Source of the DNA: Chitinophagales bacterium
Lineage (GTDB): Bacteria > Bacteroidota > Bacteroidia > Chitinophagales > Saprospiraceae
Reading direction: 5' to 3'
DNA length: 54,978 nucleotides
NCBI GenBank assembly: GCA_013298845.1
Contig: JAAFJN010000003.1
Coordinates: forward strand, 1 to 54,978
Shown here: one piece after another, positions 1-9,731 of the stretch
Layout: each line of letters begins with the position of its first letter
How positions within the stretch are numbered: the first letter of the stretch is position 1
Notes under the pieces: generated by a model
Told to the model about the DNA's origin: nothing
Databases searched by the model: none
What the model saw: the letters and a program-made list of their open reading frames with translations, nothing else
Program-made: the position numbers and the translations under genes

Positions 1-123
1 ACGACGTTCGCGCTGTGGAGTTTGCAAATTTTTTGTCTTGTCGCTTTGTTCATTTTTCATGCCGAAAGATAATGGTTGGGAGTGGAATTCTCAACTCTCT
101 ATGTCAATGCTTTTCGGGCATGT

Positions 124-207
124 CCACACTCTTCACTCTTCACTCTTCACTCTTCACTCTTCACTCTTCACTCTTCACTCTTCACTCTTCACTCTTCACT
201 TTTCACT
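124..207. repeat. Heptamer tandem array (CTTCACT)n
   Basis: Ten perfect copies of the 7-base unit CTTCACT occupy 131-200, with one degenerate copy on each side. Read on the minus strand the unit is TGAAGAG. The array begins with the TGA stop codon (203-205) of the permease gene that ends here. The same heptamer class recurs at 14041, 14195, 42028, 45436 and 45542. Bases 1-123 hold nothing I can identify. Confidence 0.9.
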
Positions 208-1570
208 CCAAACGTCTGATTCTCGGATCCACCCAGGCGAGTAGAATATCGGCCAATAAACTGCCACTAATGGTCAATACGGATATCATCAGAACGATGG
301 TCATCATTACATCGTAGTCTTTAGCCATGATAGCGGTGTAGGTGGCGTACCCTAATCCGTTGATGCCAAAAATCAATTCGGTACTGATGGCACCACCGAT
401 TATACCGGGGATCATAGCACCAAAAATAACAATAATCGGGAACAGGGCATTGATAAAAATATGCCGCCACACGATGTGCCTTTTGGGCAAACCTTTGGCG
501 TATGCCGTGCGAATATAGTCTTGTCGGGCCACCGCGAACACACTGGATCTCATTTGTAAGGCAATAAATGTCATGGTGTGCAGGGTAATGGTCAGAATCG
601 GTAACAAGAGACGGCCTTGGTTGGTAATGAACCAGCGCCACAAGGTTGTTTGCTCGGGGTTGTACAACGATGTCCCGGTTCCCCCAATGTAAGTGCTGTA
701 AAACCCATGCCCGGAAGTGGCAAATAAATAACGCAAAAGGCAACTCAGCAACAGCATTGGAATAATATAGGTGATCATAAGGGGGCGTTTGCTCCAGCGG
801 TCCCAACGCGGCGAAGTGCCCAAAAATAACCCCAACGGAATGCCGAGTAAAAAACTCAATACCAACGATATGGTATTGATGAATAGCGTCACGTTGAGGG
901 AATAGGTAATTTTTTTCCAGGGTGATCCCAGTTCCTGACTGTATTTGCCGGTCAACCAATGGTGGTATTGGTTGGGAATACCGTACCACGTTAATACCGG
1001 ATAACCGTAACCGTCCCGGGGGGCAATGCCGGGTAATTTGTTTTTTAAATCCTGCAAGGCCCAACCAATATTGGCCGAAGGAGGCAGCAGGTTGCCAATT
1101 TCTTGCAGCGATGTTGCAATAACGGCCGTATCCGTGGCGGTTTTGAACCTACTGATGGTCTGGTTCAGGCTGGGGGATTGTACACTGTCAGGAAGGGCTT
1201 CGAGGGTGCGAATCAAAGCAGCAACCGTTTGGTGCCATTCCGCCACCGGTTGCCAGGCACCGCATTGCAGGGCCTGAGTGCGCATGGTGTTTTGCCGCCA
1301 TTGGGGATATACTTTGTACAAGGTATCGGGTAGGCAATTCAGGTGGATGCCCACGTAAAAATTGGGCAGGTTCACGTGGAGGCGTTCGGCCTGACGGGCC
1401 ATAAAAACCGCCTCGGCGTCCGGGTCATTGGTGGCGGCCGTGAAAGCCTGCCCGCCGTTTTCCATCACCGGGTCGCGGGTGAGTTGTTGCCCCAACAAAA
1501 ACACCACCACCGAAATAAGAAACAAGGTGGGCAGGGCAATAAGCAGGCGACGGGTAATGTATTGCAGCAT
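203..1570 (-). CDS. ABC transporter permease, DppB/OppB type, with long insert
   Basis: Inner-membrane permease of a binding-protein-dependent peptide-type ABC importer. The N-terminus (LQYITRRLLIALPTLF) is the usual first membrane helix of the family. The C-terminal half has the characteristic permease region, with the EAA-like loop around YIRTAYAKGLPKRHIVWRH, and ends in a last helix followed by DPRIRRLE. At 455 residues it is well over the usual 300-340. The excess is a hydrophilic segment of roughly 150-180 residues between helices 1 and 2, presumably periplasmic. It starts 9 bases after the gene at 1580-3679, so the two are probably cotranscribed. No ATPase or binding protein is visible; partners may lie beyond the left edge. 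The stop codon is the first TGA of a heptamer array. Confidence 0.85.
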   Translation of the reverse strand: MLQYITRRLLIALPTLFLISVVVFLLGQQLTRDPVMENGGQAFTAATNDPDAEAVFMARQAERLHVNLPNFYVGIHLNCLPDTLYKVYPQWRQNTMRTQALQCGAWQPVAEWHQTVAALIRTLEALPDSVQSPSLNQTISRFKTATDTAVIATSLQEIGNLLPPSANIGWALQDLKNKLPGIAPRDGYGYPVLTWYGIPNQYHHWLTGKYSQELGSPWKKITYSLNVTLFINTISLVLSFLLGIPLGLFLGTSPRWDRWSKRPLMITYIIPMLLLSCLLRYLFATSGHGFYSTYIGGTGTSLYNPEQTTLWRWFITNQGRLLLPILTITLHTMTFIALQMRSSVFAVARQDYIRTAYAKGLPKRHIVWRHIFINALFPIIVIFGAMIPGIIGGAISTELIFGINGLGYATYTAIMAKDYDVMMTIVLMISVLTISGSLLADILLAWVDPRIRRLE

Positions 1571-1579
1571 TATGATGGT

Positions 1580-3679
1580 TTAATAAGCCCCAAAATAACG
1601 TCTTAAAAACCACTCCAAGGCCAATAAAGCCGCCAAAATCGCAAATATCCATTTTAGATTAATGATTGGATTGGTTTGCGAAGTCTGGTAAATGACCGGC
1701 TTGATGGTTTCTTTGTTTTTAATCAGGTATTCCAGTCCGGCCAATCCTTCGGGGCCAACGGTTACGCCACCGTATTGGGCCGAAAGTTGGCGCAGCGCCG
1801 CGTGGTTGGCGGTGGTTTCAAAAAACTCCAGTTGCAAGGGGCGTACGCTGAAACGGCCTTCAAAACTCAGCGATTGACCGTTAAAATTGGTAGTAGCGCG
1901 GTAGTTATAATTGCCCACGGGCAAAATACCGGCGTCCAGTGCGTAGGCTTTTCCCTGTTTGTTAAACGTATAGGTAAACTCCCGGCCATCCTGGTTTTTA
2001 ACGGAAATAGCCACGTCGGAATCGTTCGTGAGTTCGTAGTTATCGTTGTAAAGTTCGGCCCCGAATAACACGGGTTCGTTTTCGTTATAGACCGTTTTTT
2101 CGAGGGTAACGCGGAATTTGCGTTTGTCTTCTTTTACGGAAAGAAACTGCACGGTTTTACCCATTAATTCGTCAAAAACGTCGTGGTTTTGGTGCTGCAT
2201 ATAATCAAATAAGCGCCATTTCCACAAACCTTCGCCGAGGAAAACCCCCGTTTTAATGCCGTTGGTTTCGCCCACGGCCAGCAGCGGTTGGTCGGTATCT
2301 ACCTTGCCAATGCGTTTGCGCAACACCACCTGCGCCGTCGGATTTGCCTCAAAATTGCCAAAAGGACACAAGACGGGGTTAAACTTGGGGAGTTCTTCCA
2401 CCACGCGCGGGGCGAGGCTGAAGGCGGCAAATTGTTTGGAAAAAAAGCCTTGTACATCGTCACTTTGGGCACCGTCGCTTTGGGCCGAAACCAAACCCTG
2501 CGCTTGAGTCAGCGCCGTAAAATTGGTTTGCATCCCGGCGATAAACAAACGGGGGATCCGTTTGTCGTTGAGTACGCGCAACACACCGGCCGCCTCGTTG
2601 GTGCGGGAAGGGAGGTTGTGTAGTACCACAAAATCGTATTTGCTCACGTCGAGACCGGGGTCGGTGGCGTTGGCAACACTCACGGCGTAGTTTTTATTCA
2701 GGTCCAGCATTTGGCGCATCGCGCTCACATCGGGGTGGGCACCATTGGCCAAAATCAGGATTTTTTGGCGGGCATCGAGGACATCAATGAAGATTTCGCG
2801 GTTGTTGTTAACCGTTGAAGACTCGTTCGGGATTTTGGCCAAAGAAATAACGTATTGCGCAACACCGGGTGTTTTGGCTTCCAGTTCCACGGTTTTGGTC
2901 ACAAAAAAGTCGTTGCCGGTGACGTTTACCGGGATGGTTTGCAACGGCGTTACGTTGTCGCCTTCGCGTTTACCAATGTTCAGGACGGTTTGTGCGCCGC
3001 TGCAATTGGTAGCGGTAACGTCAATTTGCAGGGTAAACTTATCGTTGAGGTAAACGATATTGTTGTGGAACACCCGTTTGAGAACGAGGTCTTTTTTGGG
3101 CGTTGTATCGCCCAAAGCTACGGTATATACGGGCGCGGCAATGGTCGCGCCGGAATAAGCGGGGCTGCTGCCTTCGTTGTAAATGCCATCGGAAGAGAGG
3201 ATAATGGCCCCCAGGTTTTGCGCACCGTAGCGGTCGTACACATCGCGGAGGGCTTCCGAAATATTGGATACTTTATCGGTAAACTCAAAGTTAACCCCTT
3301 CGCGCACTTCGTTGCCAAAAGCCAGTTCGTGCACTTCGTAGTTTTGGCTCAACGCATCGCGCAACGATTGCCAGTTTTGGCGGTATTGGTTCAGTGCGTC
3401 GCCCTGCAAAACGGCACCCACACTTTCCGATTGGTCCTGCAACAGGGCCACCACCGGTTTTTTGACTTCGGTAATTGTTTTTTTGATCAAAGGCGACAAC
3501 AACAACGCACTCAGCAGGGTAATCACCAGCCAGCGAAGGCCAAATAACAAACGGCGCAACCACACGGGTTGTTCCTTAAATGTGGTATCCCGGTAGTACA
3601 GTAGTGCGGCGTAGCCCAGACCAAGCAGTACACACAAAATGAAAAACCACGCCGGGTATTGAAAAGATAATTCAGGCAT
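1580..3679 (-). CDS. Large membrane-anchored protein with VWA/GATase-like extracytoplasmic region
   Basis: A 699-residue protein with two membrane helices near the N-terminus (about 12-30 and 45-65) and one close to the C-terminus (about 675-692). Between them lies a large extracytoplasmic region. The first part (from VVALLQDQSESV, followed by an ILSSDGIYNEG stretch) resembles the von Willebrand/BatA-like proteins common in Bacteroidota, although the MIDAS DxSxS motif reads DQSES. The middle part (ILILANGAHPDVSAMRQML) resembles glutamine-amidotransferase-like folds found in the same protein class. The function is unknown; a structural role in the envelope or in a stress complex is only inference. 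It lies 9 bases upstream of the permease gene and probably heads that transcription unit. Confidence 0.7.
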   Translation of the reverse strand: MPELSFQYPAWFFILCVLLGLGYAALLYYRDTTFKEQPVWLRRLLFGLRWLVITLLSALLLSPLIKKTITEVKKPVVALLQDQSESVGAVLQGDALNQYRQNWQSLRDALSQNYEVHELAFGNEVREGVNFEFTDKVSNISEALRDVYDRYGAQNLGAIILSSDGIYNEGSSPAYSGATIAAPVYTVALGDTTPKKDLVLKRVFHNNIVYLNDKFTLQIDVTATNCSGAQTVLNIGKREGDNVTPLQTIPVNVTGNDFFVTKTVELEAKTPGVAQYVISLAKIPNESSTVNNNREIFIDVLDARQKILILANGAHPDVSAMRQMLDLNKNYAVSVANATDPGLDVSKYDFVVLHNLPSRTNEAAGVLRVLNDKRIPRLFIAGMQTNFTALTQAQGLVSAQSDGAQSDDVQGFFSKQFAAFSLAPRVVEELPKFNPVLCPFGNFEANPTAQVVLRKRIGKVDTDQPLLAVGETNGIKTGVFLGEGLWKWRLFDYMQHQNHDVFDELMGKTVQFLSVKEDKRKFRVTLEKTVYNENEPVLFGAELYNDNYELTNDSDVAISVKNQDGREFTYTFNKQGKAYALDAGILPVGNYNYRATTNFNGQSLSFEGRFSVRPLQLEFFETTANHAALRQLSAQYGGVTVGPEGLAGLEYLIKNKETIKPVIYQTSQTNPIINLKWIFAILAALLALEWFLRRYFGAY

Positions 3680-3754
3680 TGTCTAAGTTTACGTTATGTG
3701 TTTTCATTTAAGAATTTTTTAAAGCCATAGACCATTCTAAAAGCATCCAAGATG

Positions 3755-3762
3755 CAAAGTTG
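3755..3762 (-). promoter_or_regulatory. Possible -7 box (CAACTTTG)
   Basis: The minus strand reads CAACTTTG, one base off the Bacteroidota -7 consensus TAnnTTTG, about 75 bases upstream of the start at 3679. No clear -33 element is visible. Confidence 0.35.
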
Positions 3763-3780
3763 CGTTAATTTCTTCATTTT

Positions 3781-4422
3781 TTAACGGATTACCGCAAAAA
3801 ACAAGATTTGTAAGGCCAATAACCACGGTGCAGCCGCATTGCGCAACCCGGGACTCATGGTTTTTGTGTACATCATGGATACCACCAGCGAAACAAAAAA
3901 CCATCCGGTATAGTTCTCAAACGGCGGTAATCCGGTTTGCCAGGTCCAATAACCCAAACTAATGGCACCCGGCTCCACCAGATAATCGAGCGCGGTGCAG
4001 CCCAAAGCCGCCAGTACCGCACCGGCCAGCAAAGGTGCCGAGGCTGGTAGTACCCGCCACACCATTTCGTTCACAACGTACGTCACCAACAACCAGTTGA
4101 TGCCGATCATGGGCGGGGTTCCCCAAATTTTTGGGCCTAATGCCGTGCCGTAGGCGTAATCACCAAAAATTAATCCGGTATTGATGCCCAGTACTTCGGA
4201 GCCAAAACCAATTAAAAATGCCCCGGCCGCCCACGCGTGGGTGCGGGTAGTGAAAATGGGCTGGTGCCACAACAATACGGCCGTGGAGAGCAGCAACGTG
4301 AACGGGGTCATGGAAATAAACCAATCGCGCCACGCCGATTGCATACCTATAATGCCGGAGACGTAGACCAATACCGTGAAATACAACGCCATTTGGGGCG
4401 CAGTGGAACGCGGGAAGATCAT
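3781..4422 (-). CDS. cruF: Carotenoid biosynthesis protein (CruF/DUF422 family)
   Basis: A polytopic membrane protein of 213 residues with about six helices. The conserved segment FGSEVLGINTGLIFGDYAY and the later DYLVEPGAISLGYWTW are typical of the DUF422 family, which includes CruF, the 1',2'-hydratase of acyclic and monocyclic carotenoids. The length agrees with the family. It overlaps the end of mlaE by four bases (ATGA), so it is translationally coupled to that gene and probably transcribed from the lon promoter. The exact carotenoid substrate cannot be read from sequence, and no other carotenoid genes are in the window. Confidence 0.8.
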   Translation of the reverse strand: MIFPRSTAPQMALYFTVLVYVSGIIGMQSAWRDWFISMTPFTLLLSTAVLLWHQPIFTTRTHAWAAGAFLIGFGSEVLGINTGLIFGDYAYGTALGPKIWGTPPMIGINWLLVTYVVNEMVWRVLPASAPLLAGAVLAALGCTALDYLVEPGAISLGYWTWQTGLPPFENYTGWFFVSLVVSMMYTKTMSPGLRNAAAPWLLALQILFFAVIR

Positions 4423-5168
4423 GGTGCCAAAATGACGACAATGAAATAATCGGCCAACAGGATCATAATATCACTAAAAACAACGGCGCGGGTACTGGCT
4501 TGTCCCAGTTCAATGCTGCCGCCTTTTACGTGATAACCCTGGTAGCAGGATACACTGGTGAGAATAAAAGCAAAAACGACGGCTTTAACGTACATCATGG
4601 TCACGTTGCGTTCCATAAAAAACGACCGCAAACCGCGCATGTACTCATCGTCGGTGAGGTGCCCGAACGGGACCGTTGCCACGTAACCGCCCAAAATGGC
4701 CACAAAAGCCGATAAGGTTACCAACAAAGGAATGGTAAACAACGCGGCAATAATTTTTGGGGTAATGAGGTAGTTGGCGGTGTTTACGCCCATAACCTCC
4801 ATCGCGTCAATGTGTTCTTTCTGGCGCATACCGCCAATTTCAGCGGCCATATTGGCACCCACTTTACCCGCCAAAACCAGGCAGGTAAAAGTGGGTGACA
4901 ATTCGATAATGGCCAAATCGCGCACGATATAACCAATATAATACCGGGGAATTAACTGTCCATCCAACTGATAAGCAAACTGCAACGCGGCCACCGCACC
5001 AATAAAGATAGAGATGAGGCAAACGATAATGAGCGAGCCTACGCCAATGTCATTCATTTGGCGCGCCGTTTCTTTCCAGTACATGCCCATCTTTTCGGGC
5101 TTGCTGAACGCTTGCCGAAGCAGACTGATATACCGCCCAAAATGATAAAGATAATTATATTTTTCCAT
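4419..5168 (-). CDS. mlaE: MlaE-family lipid ABC transporter permease
   Basis: Inner-membrane permease of the MlaE/TTG2B/YrbE family, 249 residues and five to six helices, which works with an MlaF ATPase and an MCE-domain protein in moving lipids between the membranes. The conserved core is present: an early ALQFAYQL segment, the GKVGANMAAEIGGMR motif after the third helix, and EALEVMGVN-like DAMEVMGVN. Its ATG overlaps the lon stop codon (TAATG) and its own stop overlaps cruF. The likely ATPase partner lies 30 kb away at 34776-35534, and no MCE protein is visible, so the system is split. Confidence 0.9.
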   Translation of the reverse strand: MEKYNYLYHFGRYISLLRQAFSKPEKMGMYWKETARQMNDIGVGSLIIVCLISIFIGAVAALQFAYQLDGQLIPRYYIGYIVRDLAIIELSPTFTCLVLAGKVGANMAAEIGGMRQKEHIDAMEVMGVNTANYLITPKIIAALFTIPLLVTLSAFVAILGGYVATVPFGHLTDDEYMRGLRSFFMERNVTMMYVKAVVFAFILTSVSCYQGYHVKGGSIELGQASTRAVVFSDIMILLADYFIVVILAP

Positions 5169-7570
5169 TAGCCAATCGCCAGATCAATCACCTCTTTCAT
5201 TTTTTTAACGTAATGAAAACGAAGTCCCTTGATGTATTCCGGCTCGATATCTTCAACGTGTTTTTTATTCTCGGCACAAAGTACGATTTCCGTCAGACCT
5301 GCACGCTTGGCCGCCAGAATTTTTTCTTTTATACCACCCACGGGCAGTACTTTTCCGCGCAAAGTGATTTCACCGGTCATGGCCAAAAATGGTTTTACCG
5401 ATTTTTTGGTAAACGCCGAAGTCAGAGCCGTGAGCATGGTAACCCCCGCCGAGGGGCCGTCTTTGGGGATGGCACCTTCCGGAATGTGGATGTGAATATC
5501 CGTTTTTTCCACCTGTTCGGGGTCCACGCCCAGTTCTTCGGCGTGGGCTTTGATGTACGACAGGGCCGTAAACGCGCTTTCTTTCATCACTTCGCCCAGG
5601 TTACCGGTGAGTTGCAGTTTGCCGTTGCCTTTGCTTAGGCTCACTTCGATGAACAATATTTCGCCACCCACGCTGGTCCACGCCAAACCAACCGCCACAC
5701 CGGGTTCCTGTTTTTCGGTGTAGATATCACTTTCGTATTTGGTTGGCCCCAGTATTTTGTGCAAATGATCGGGTTTTACGGTGGTTTCGTACGGCTCGTC
5801 CATCGCCAGGTTTTTAGCCGCGTAGCGCATCACCGAACCAATTTCGCGGTTGAGGTTACGCACCCCGCTTTCGGCGGTATAATCGTGGATGATGGACATC
5901 AGGGCCTTGTCCGTGATTTTAATGTCCGACGTTTTCAGGCCGTGTTCCTTGCGTTGTTCGGGAATGAGGTGGCCTTTGGCGATTTCCAGTTTTTCTTCCA
6001 GCGAATAACCCGCCAACGAGATAATTTCCATCCGGTCGAGCAACGCCGGTTGAATGGTGTTCAGCGAATTGGCCGTGGCAATAAACAATACCTTCGACAG
6101 GTCGTATTCCAGTTCGAGGTAGTTGTCGTGGAACGTGGTATTTTGTTCGGGGTCCAATACTTCGAGCAGCGCCGATGACGGGTCGCCGCGAAAATCTTTG
6201 CCTACTTTATCAATTTCGTCGAGAATAAAAACCGGATTGCCGGATTTTGATTTTCTCAACGATTGAATGATGCGGCCGGGCATGGCCCCGATGTACGTTT
6301 TGCGGTGTCCCCGGATTTCCGATTCGTCGTGCAAACCACCCAGCGACACGCGTATGTATTTGCGTTTCAGGGCTTTGGCAATGCTGTTCCCAAGGGAGGT
6401 TTTGCCCACCCCCGGCGGACCAACCAAACACAAAATGGGTGCTTTGAGGTCGCCTTTGAGTTTTAACACGGCCAGGTGCTCGATGATGCGCTCTTTGACT
6501 TTGGTGAGGCCAAAATGGTCTTTGTCCAATACCTGTTTGACTTTTTTCAGGTCAAAATTGTCTTTGGAATATTCTTCCCAAGGCAGGTCGAGTATCGTTT
6601 CGAGGTAATTAATCCCGATGGCGTATTCGGCAATTTGCGGGTTAACGCGCCGGATTTTATTAATTTCTTTGTGAAAAGCCTCTTCGACGGTTTTGGTCCA
6701 TTTTTTCTTTTTGGCGCGTTCGAGCAGGGCGTTAATTTCTTCTTCTTGTGGGTTGTGGCCCAGTTCTTCCTGAATGGTTTTTAACTGTTGGTTCAGGAAA
6801 TAATCGCGCTGTTGTTTTTCAATGTCCACGCGCACTTTAGACTCAATTTGGTCTTTGAGTTCGAGCAACTGCAATTCGCTGTCCATGTGTTTGAGGATCA
6901 GCGAGGCTTTGGTTTGCAATTGATTTTCTTCCAGAATGGACTGTTTTTCCTTCAAATCAATGCCAAGGTTGGAGGCAATAAAGTTCAACAGGAAATTATC
7001 GTTGTTGATGTTGCCCAACATGACCGCTGCTTCGGAGGGAATTTGCGGCGACAGTTCGATGATGTGTTTGGCCGAATCGCGGATACTGCTAATGGCGGCT
7101 TTAAATTCCATTTTGTTTTTGAGTTTTTCGTACTCCAAAATGGTAATTTCACCCATCATAAACGGATCTTCCGATTCCATCCGCACGAGGCGGAACCGTT
7201 TGCGGCCCTGCAAAATGGCGGTGGTAGAACCATCGGGCATTTTGAGTAATTTGAGGATACGCGCCACCGTTCCCACCGTGTGCAGGTCGTCGGTGGAGGG
7301 CGTTTCCAGTTTTACGTCTTTTTGCGACAGCACTCCAATGAAGCGGCCGGTATCGTAGGCGCGTTGTACGGCGCGGATACTTTTGTCGCGGCCAATCGTA
7401 ATGGGGGTAACGATGCCCGGAAACAGAACCGTATTTTTTAACGGCAGGATGGGCAGCGTATCCGGGTACACTTCATCCTGTCGGGTTTCTTCTTCATCTT
7501 CCAATGAAAACAGCGGGACGAAATCAGGTTCGTCGTCGGTGGATAGTGGCATTACTAAATGATCAAACAT
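5168..7570 (-). CDS. lon: ATP-dependent protease La (Lon)
   Basis: Cytoplasmic ATP-dependent serine protease, 800 residues, normal for the family. The order is a LON substrate-binding domain (about 40-240), a coiled-coil linker, the AAA+ module with P-loop GPPGVGKTSLGN and Walker B VFILDEIDK, then the protease domain with the catalytic serine in KDGPSAGVTML (near S707) and the lysine 43 residues later in GGIKEK. The start at 7570 is only 8 bases from a perfect -7 box, giving a nearly leaderless message. The second ATG at 7552 (MPLSTDDEPD) would give a leader of about 20 bases and is a real alternative. First gene of the lon-mlaE-cruF unit. Confidence 0.97.
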   Translation of the reverse strand: MFDHLVMPLSTDDEPDFVPLFSLEDEEETRQDEVYPDTLPILPLKNTVLFPGIVTPITIGRDKSIRAVQRAYDTGRFIGVLSQKDVKLETPSTDDLHTVGTVARILKLLKMPDGSTTAILQGRKRFRLVRMESEDPFMMGEITILEYEKLKNKMEFKAAISSIRDSAKHIIELSPQIPSEAAVMLGNINNDNFLLNFIASNLGIDLKEKQSILEENQLQTKASLILKHMDSELQLLELKDQIESKVRVDIEKQQRDYFLNQQLKTIQEELGHNPQEEEINALLERAKKKKWTKTVEEAFHKEINKIRRVNPQIAEYAIGINYLETILDLPWEEYSKDNFDLKKVKQVLDKDHFGLTKVKERIIEHLAVLKLKGDLKAPILCLVGPPGVGKTSLGNSIAKALKRKYIRVSLGGLHDESEIRGHRKTYIGAMPGRIIQSLRKSKSGNPVFILDEIDKVGKDFRGDPSSALLEVLDPEQNTTFHDNYLELEYDLSKVLFIATANSLNTIQPALLDRMEIISLAGYSLEEKLEIAKGHLIPEQRKEHGLKTSDIKITDKALMSIIHDYTAESGVRNLNREIGSVMRYAAKNLAMDEPYETTVKPDHLHKILGPTKYESDIYTEKQEPGVAVGLAWTSVGGEILFIEVSLSKGNGKLQLTGNLGEVMKESAFTALSYIKAHAEELGVDPEQVEKTDIHIHIPEGAIPKDGPSAGVTMLTALTSAFTKKSVKPFLAMTGEITLRGKVLPVGGIKEKILAAKRAGLTEIVLCAENKKHVEDIEPEYIKGLRFHYVKKMKEVIDLAIG

Positions 7571-7578
7571 ACTTACAC

Positions 7579-7586
7579 CAAATCTA
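7579..7586 (-). promoter_or_regulatory. -7 box of the lon promoter (TAGATTTG)
   Basis: A perfect match to TAnnTTTG on the minus strand, 8 bases upstream of the lon start at 7570. Confidence 0.6.
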
Positions 7587-7593
7587 AGCGCAC

Positions 7594-7632
7594 CTTCGGG
7601 ATTTTGCCGGGTATCGGGTCAAAATCCCGAAG
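7594..7632. promoter_or_regulatory. Inverted repeat just upstream of the lon promoter
   Basis: Arms of 13 bases (7594-7606 and 7620-7632, CTTCGGGATTTTG with its complement) around a 13-base loop, immediately upstream of the lon -7 box and covering the expected -33 position. It could be an operator for a dimeric regulator, or a terminator for transcripts from the right. There is no T-tract on either side, which favours an operator. The rest of 7571-7779 shows nothing further. Confidence 0.45.
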
Positions 7633-7779
7633 ATGCTTTGTATCAAACAGAAATTATGCAGCCTCACTGCAATTATGGCAGCAAAGATGATAACATTTTA
7701 AGGTTTATGAGGGTTGCAAATGTTTTGCCAATACTGTTTTTGTGTAAAATAGTGGCAGAATGCAGACAAAAAGGCAGCC

Positions 7780-9540
7780 TTATACTTCGGTTGTTACAAA
7801 CTGTCGCTCGTACAACTCCCGGTATTTGCCTCCTTCGTTATTTAACAGTGCTTCGTGGTTGCCAAATTCCAGCACTTCGCCTTTGTCCAACACCAAAATA
7901 TTGTGCGCGTGCCGGATCGTCGAAAGCCGGTGCGCAATGATGATACTGGTACGACGGTCAATGAGTTTTTCAATGGCGTATTGGATAATCGCCTCCGATT
8001 CCGGGTCAATGGACGACGTGGCTTCGTCCAGTACCAAAATATCGGGGTTAAACACCAGCGCCCGCACGAAAGAAATCAGTTGGCGTTGGCCCATCGAGAG
8101 GGTAGCGCCGCGTTCCATCACCTGGTAGTGGTAACCACCGGGTAATTTGGTGATAAATTCGTGGGCACCAATCATTTTGGCGGCGGCAATGGCCTGTTCT
8201 TCGGTGATATTGGTATCGCGCAGGGTAATGTTTTCCAGCACGGTACCACTAAACAAAAATACATCCTGCAACACCACGGCAACGTGTCGGCGCAACGCAA
8301 ACAGGTCGTATTCTTTAATATCGTGCCCGTCAATGCGAATGGAGCCACCGTCAATTTCGTAAAAACGGCTCAGCAGGTTAATAATTGTTGATTTGCCGCT
8401 GCCCGTGCTGCCCACAATGGCCAATGTTTGGCCGGGTTGAATGGCAAAAGAAACTTTTTTCAAAATGGGCGTGTCGGGGATGTACGAAAACTCTACGTTG
8501 TCGAAGGCCACGGCACCTTCCATTTTTACGGGTTTTAAGGTGCCCGTATTTTTGATAAAATTATCGTTCTCCAAAAGGCCAAACACGCGTTCGGCGGCAA
8601 TCATACCCATTTGCAGGTTGTTAAATTTGTCGGCCAGCATTCGAATGGGTCGGTACAACATATTGATGTACATCTGGAACGCAATCAGGGTACCCAGCGT
8701 AATATCGGCGCTGAGTACGCCCCGCGCCCCGTACCACACCATCAAACCCAGCGAAAGCGCGCTGATGATATCCACTACCGGGAAAAAAATGGCGTAGGCC
8801 AAAATGCTCCGCAGGTTAGCACCGGTATAGTCGTGGTTAATTTTTTTGAATTTTTCGGACTCGCGTTGTTCGGCGTTAAAAATTTGCACAATGCGCATAC
8901 CCGAAATGCGCTCCTGCAAAAACGAGTTCATGGTGGCAATGTGGTTGCGCACTTTTTCGTAACTTTTGCGTACGCTTTCCTTAAACTGGTAACTGCCCCA
9001 AATCAGCAGCGGGAACACCGACAAAACGACCAGGGTCAATTGCCAGGAAGTGGCAAACATAATCACCAAAACGGCCGTAATACTCATCAAATCGGAGAGA
9101 ATTGTCACCGAACCCTCCGAAAATACGGTGTTTATACTTTCAATATCGTTGATGGTTCGGGTAGTGCTTTGGCCAATGGGCGTGCGGTCGAAATACGACA
9201 GATTGAGGTTGGTTATGTGGCGGAATACCTTGGTGCGCATGTCGCGCAGTACCGCCTGCCCCAGCCAATCGGCGTTGTATAAAAAGAAATAACGCAAAAT
9301 CACTTCGATTAATAACGTTGCAAAAAGAAGCCCGGCCATCATGGTCATGCCGGGAACATCTTTCATCACAATGTACTCGTCCACCATACGCTCCGTCAAA
9401 TTGGGGCGCAATACCGCCAAAGGTGCCAGTATTACCGTAAGTACTACCGTCAGGGTAAAAGTGCCTTTGTAGGGTTTTACCATCGCCATCACCTGTTTAA
9501 ACAGGGAGAAATTGAACTTTTGTTGCTTTGTATCTGACAA
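7780..9540 (-). CDS. ABC exporter, MsbA/lipid A type (fused permease-ATPase)
   Basis: A half-transporter of 586 residues: a six-helix exporter domain (about 20-320) followed by an ATPase with Walker A GSTGSGKST, signature LSMGQRQL, Walker B ILVLDEATSSID and the H-loop IIAHRLST. It resembles lipid- or drug-exporting MsbA-like proteins and should act as a dimer in the inner membrane; the substrate is not predictable. The only start that keeps the amphipathic elbow helix (FSLFKQVMAMVKPYKG) is TTG at 9540. The first ATG (9489) would shorten it. The intergenic stretch to 9731 shows no recognisable feature. Confidence 0.9.
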   Translation of the reverse strand: MSDTKQQKFNFSLFKQVMAMVKPYKGTFTLTVVLTVILAPLAVLRPNLTERMVDEYIVMKDVPGMTMMAGLLFATLLIEVILRYFFLYNADWLGQAVLRDMRTKVFRHITNLNLSYFDRTPIGQSTTRTINDIESINTVFSEGSVTILSDLMSITAVLVIMFATSWQLTLVVLSVFPLLIWGSYQFKESVRKSYEKVRNHIATMNSFLQERISGMRIVQIFNAEQRESEKFKKINHDYTGANLRSILAYAIFFPVVDIISALSLGLMVWYGARGVLSADITLGTLIAFQMYINMLYRPIRMLADKFNNLQMGMIAAERVFGLLENDNFIKNTGTLKPVKMEGAVAFDNVEFSYIPDTPILKKVSFAIQPGQTLAIVGSTGSGKSTIINLLSRFYEIDGGSIRIDGHDIKEYDLFALRRHVAVVLQDVFLFSGTVLENITLRDTNITEEQAIAAAKMIGAHEFITKLPGGYHYQVMERGATLSMGQRQLISFVRALVFNPDILVLDEATSSIDPESEAIIQYAIEKLIDRRTSIIIAHRLSTIRHAHNILVLDKGEVLEFGNHEALLNNEGGKYRELYERQFVTTEV

Positions 9541-9731
9541 GTTGTTGAGAAGGGTTGAATTTGTTGAATTTGTTTTGCCCGTTGTAGATTATGTTTTTTT
9601 TGTTGCTCGTTGTTGCGTACGCGTTTTTGGGGTTGATGTATATTGGACAATGTTTGCCAAATATTGTTTAAAAAAATACCTTAACCTTTGCGAAGACCCC
9701 CAAAACGCACCGTTGCGGGGAGGGACTTCAA

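Noticed and set aside
15-317. Open frame with repeated LHSSLFT units
   Set aside because: Translation of the CTTCACT heptamer array, opposite to the permease gene.
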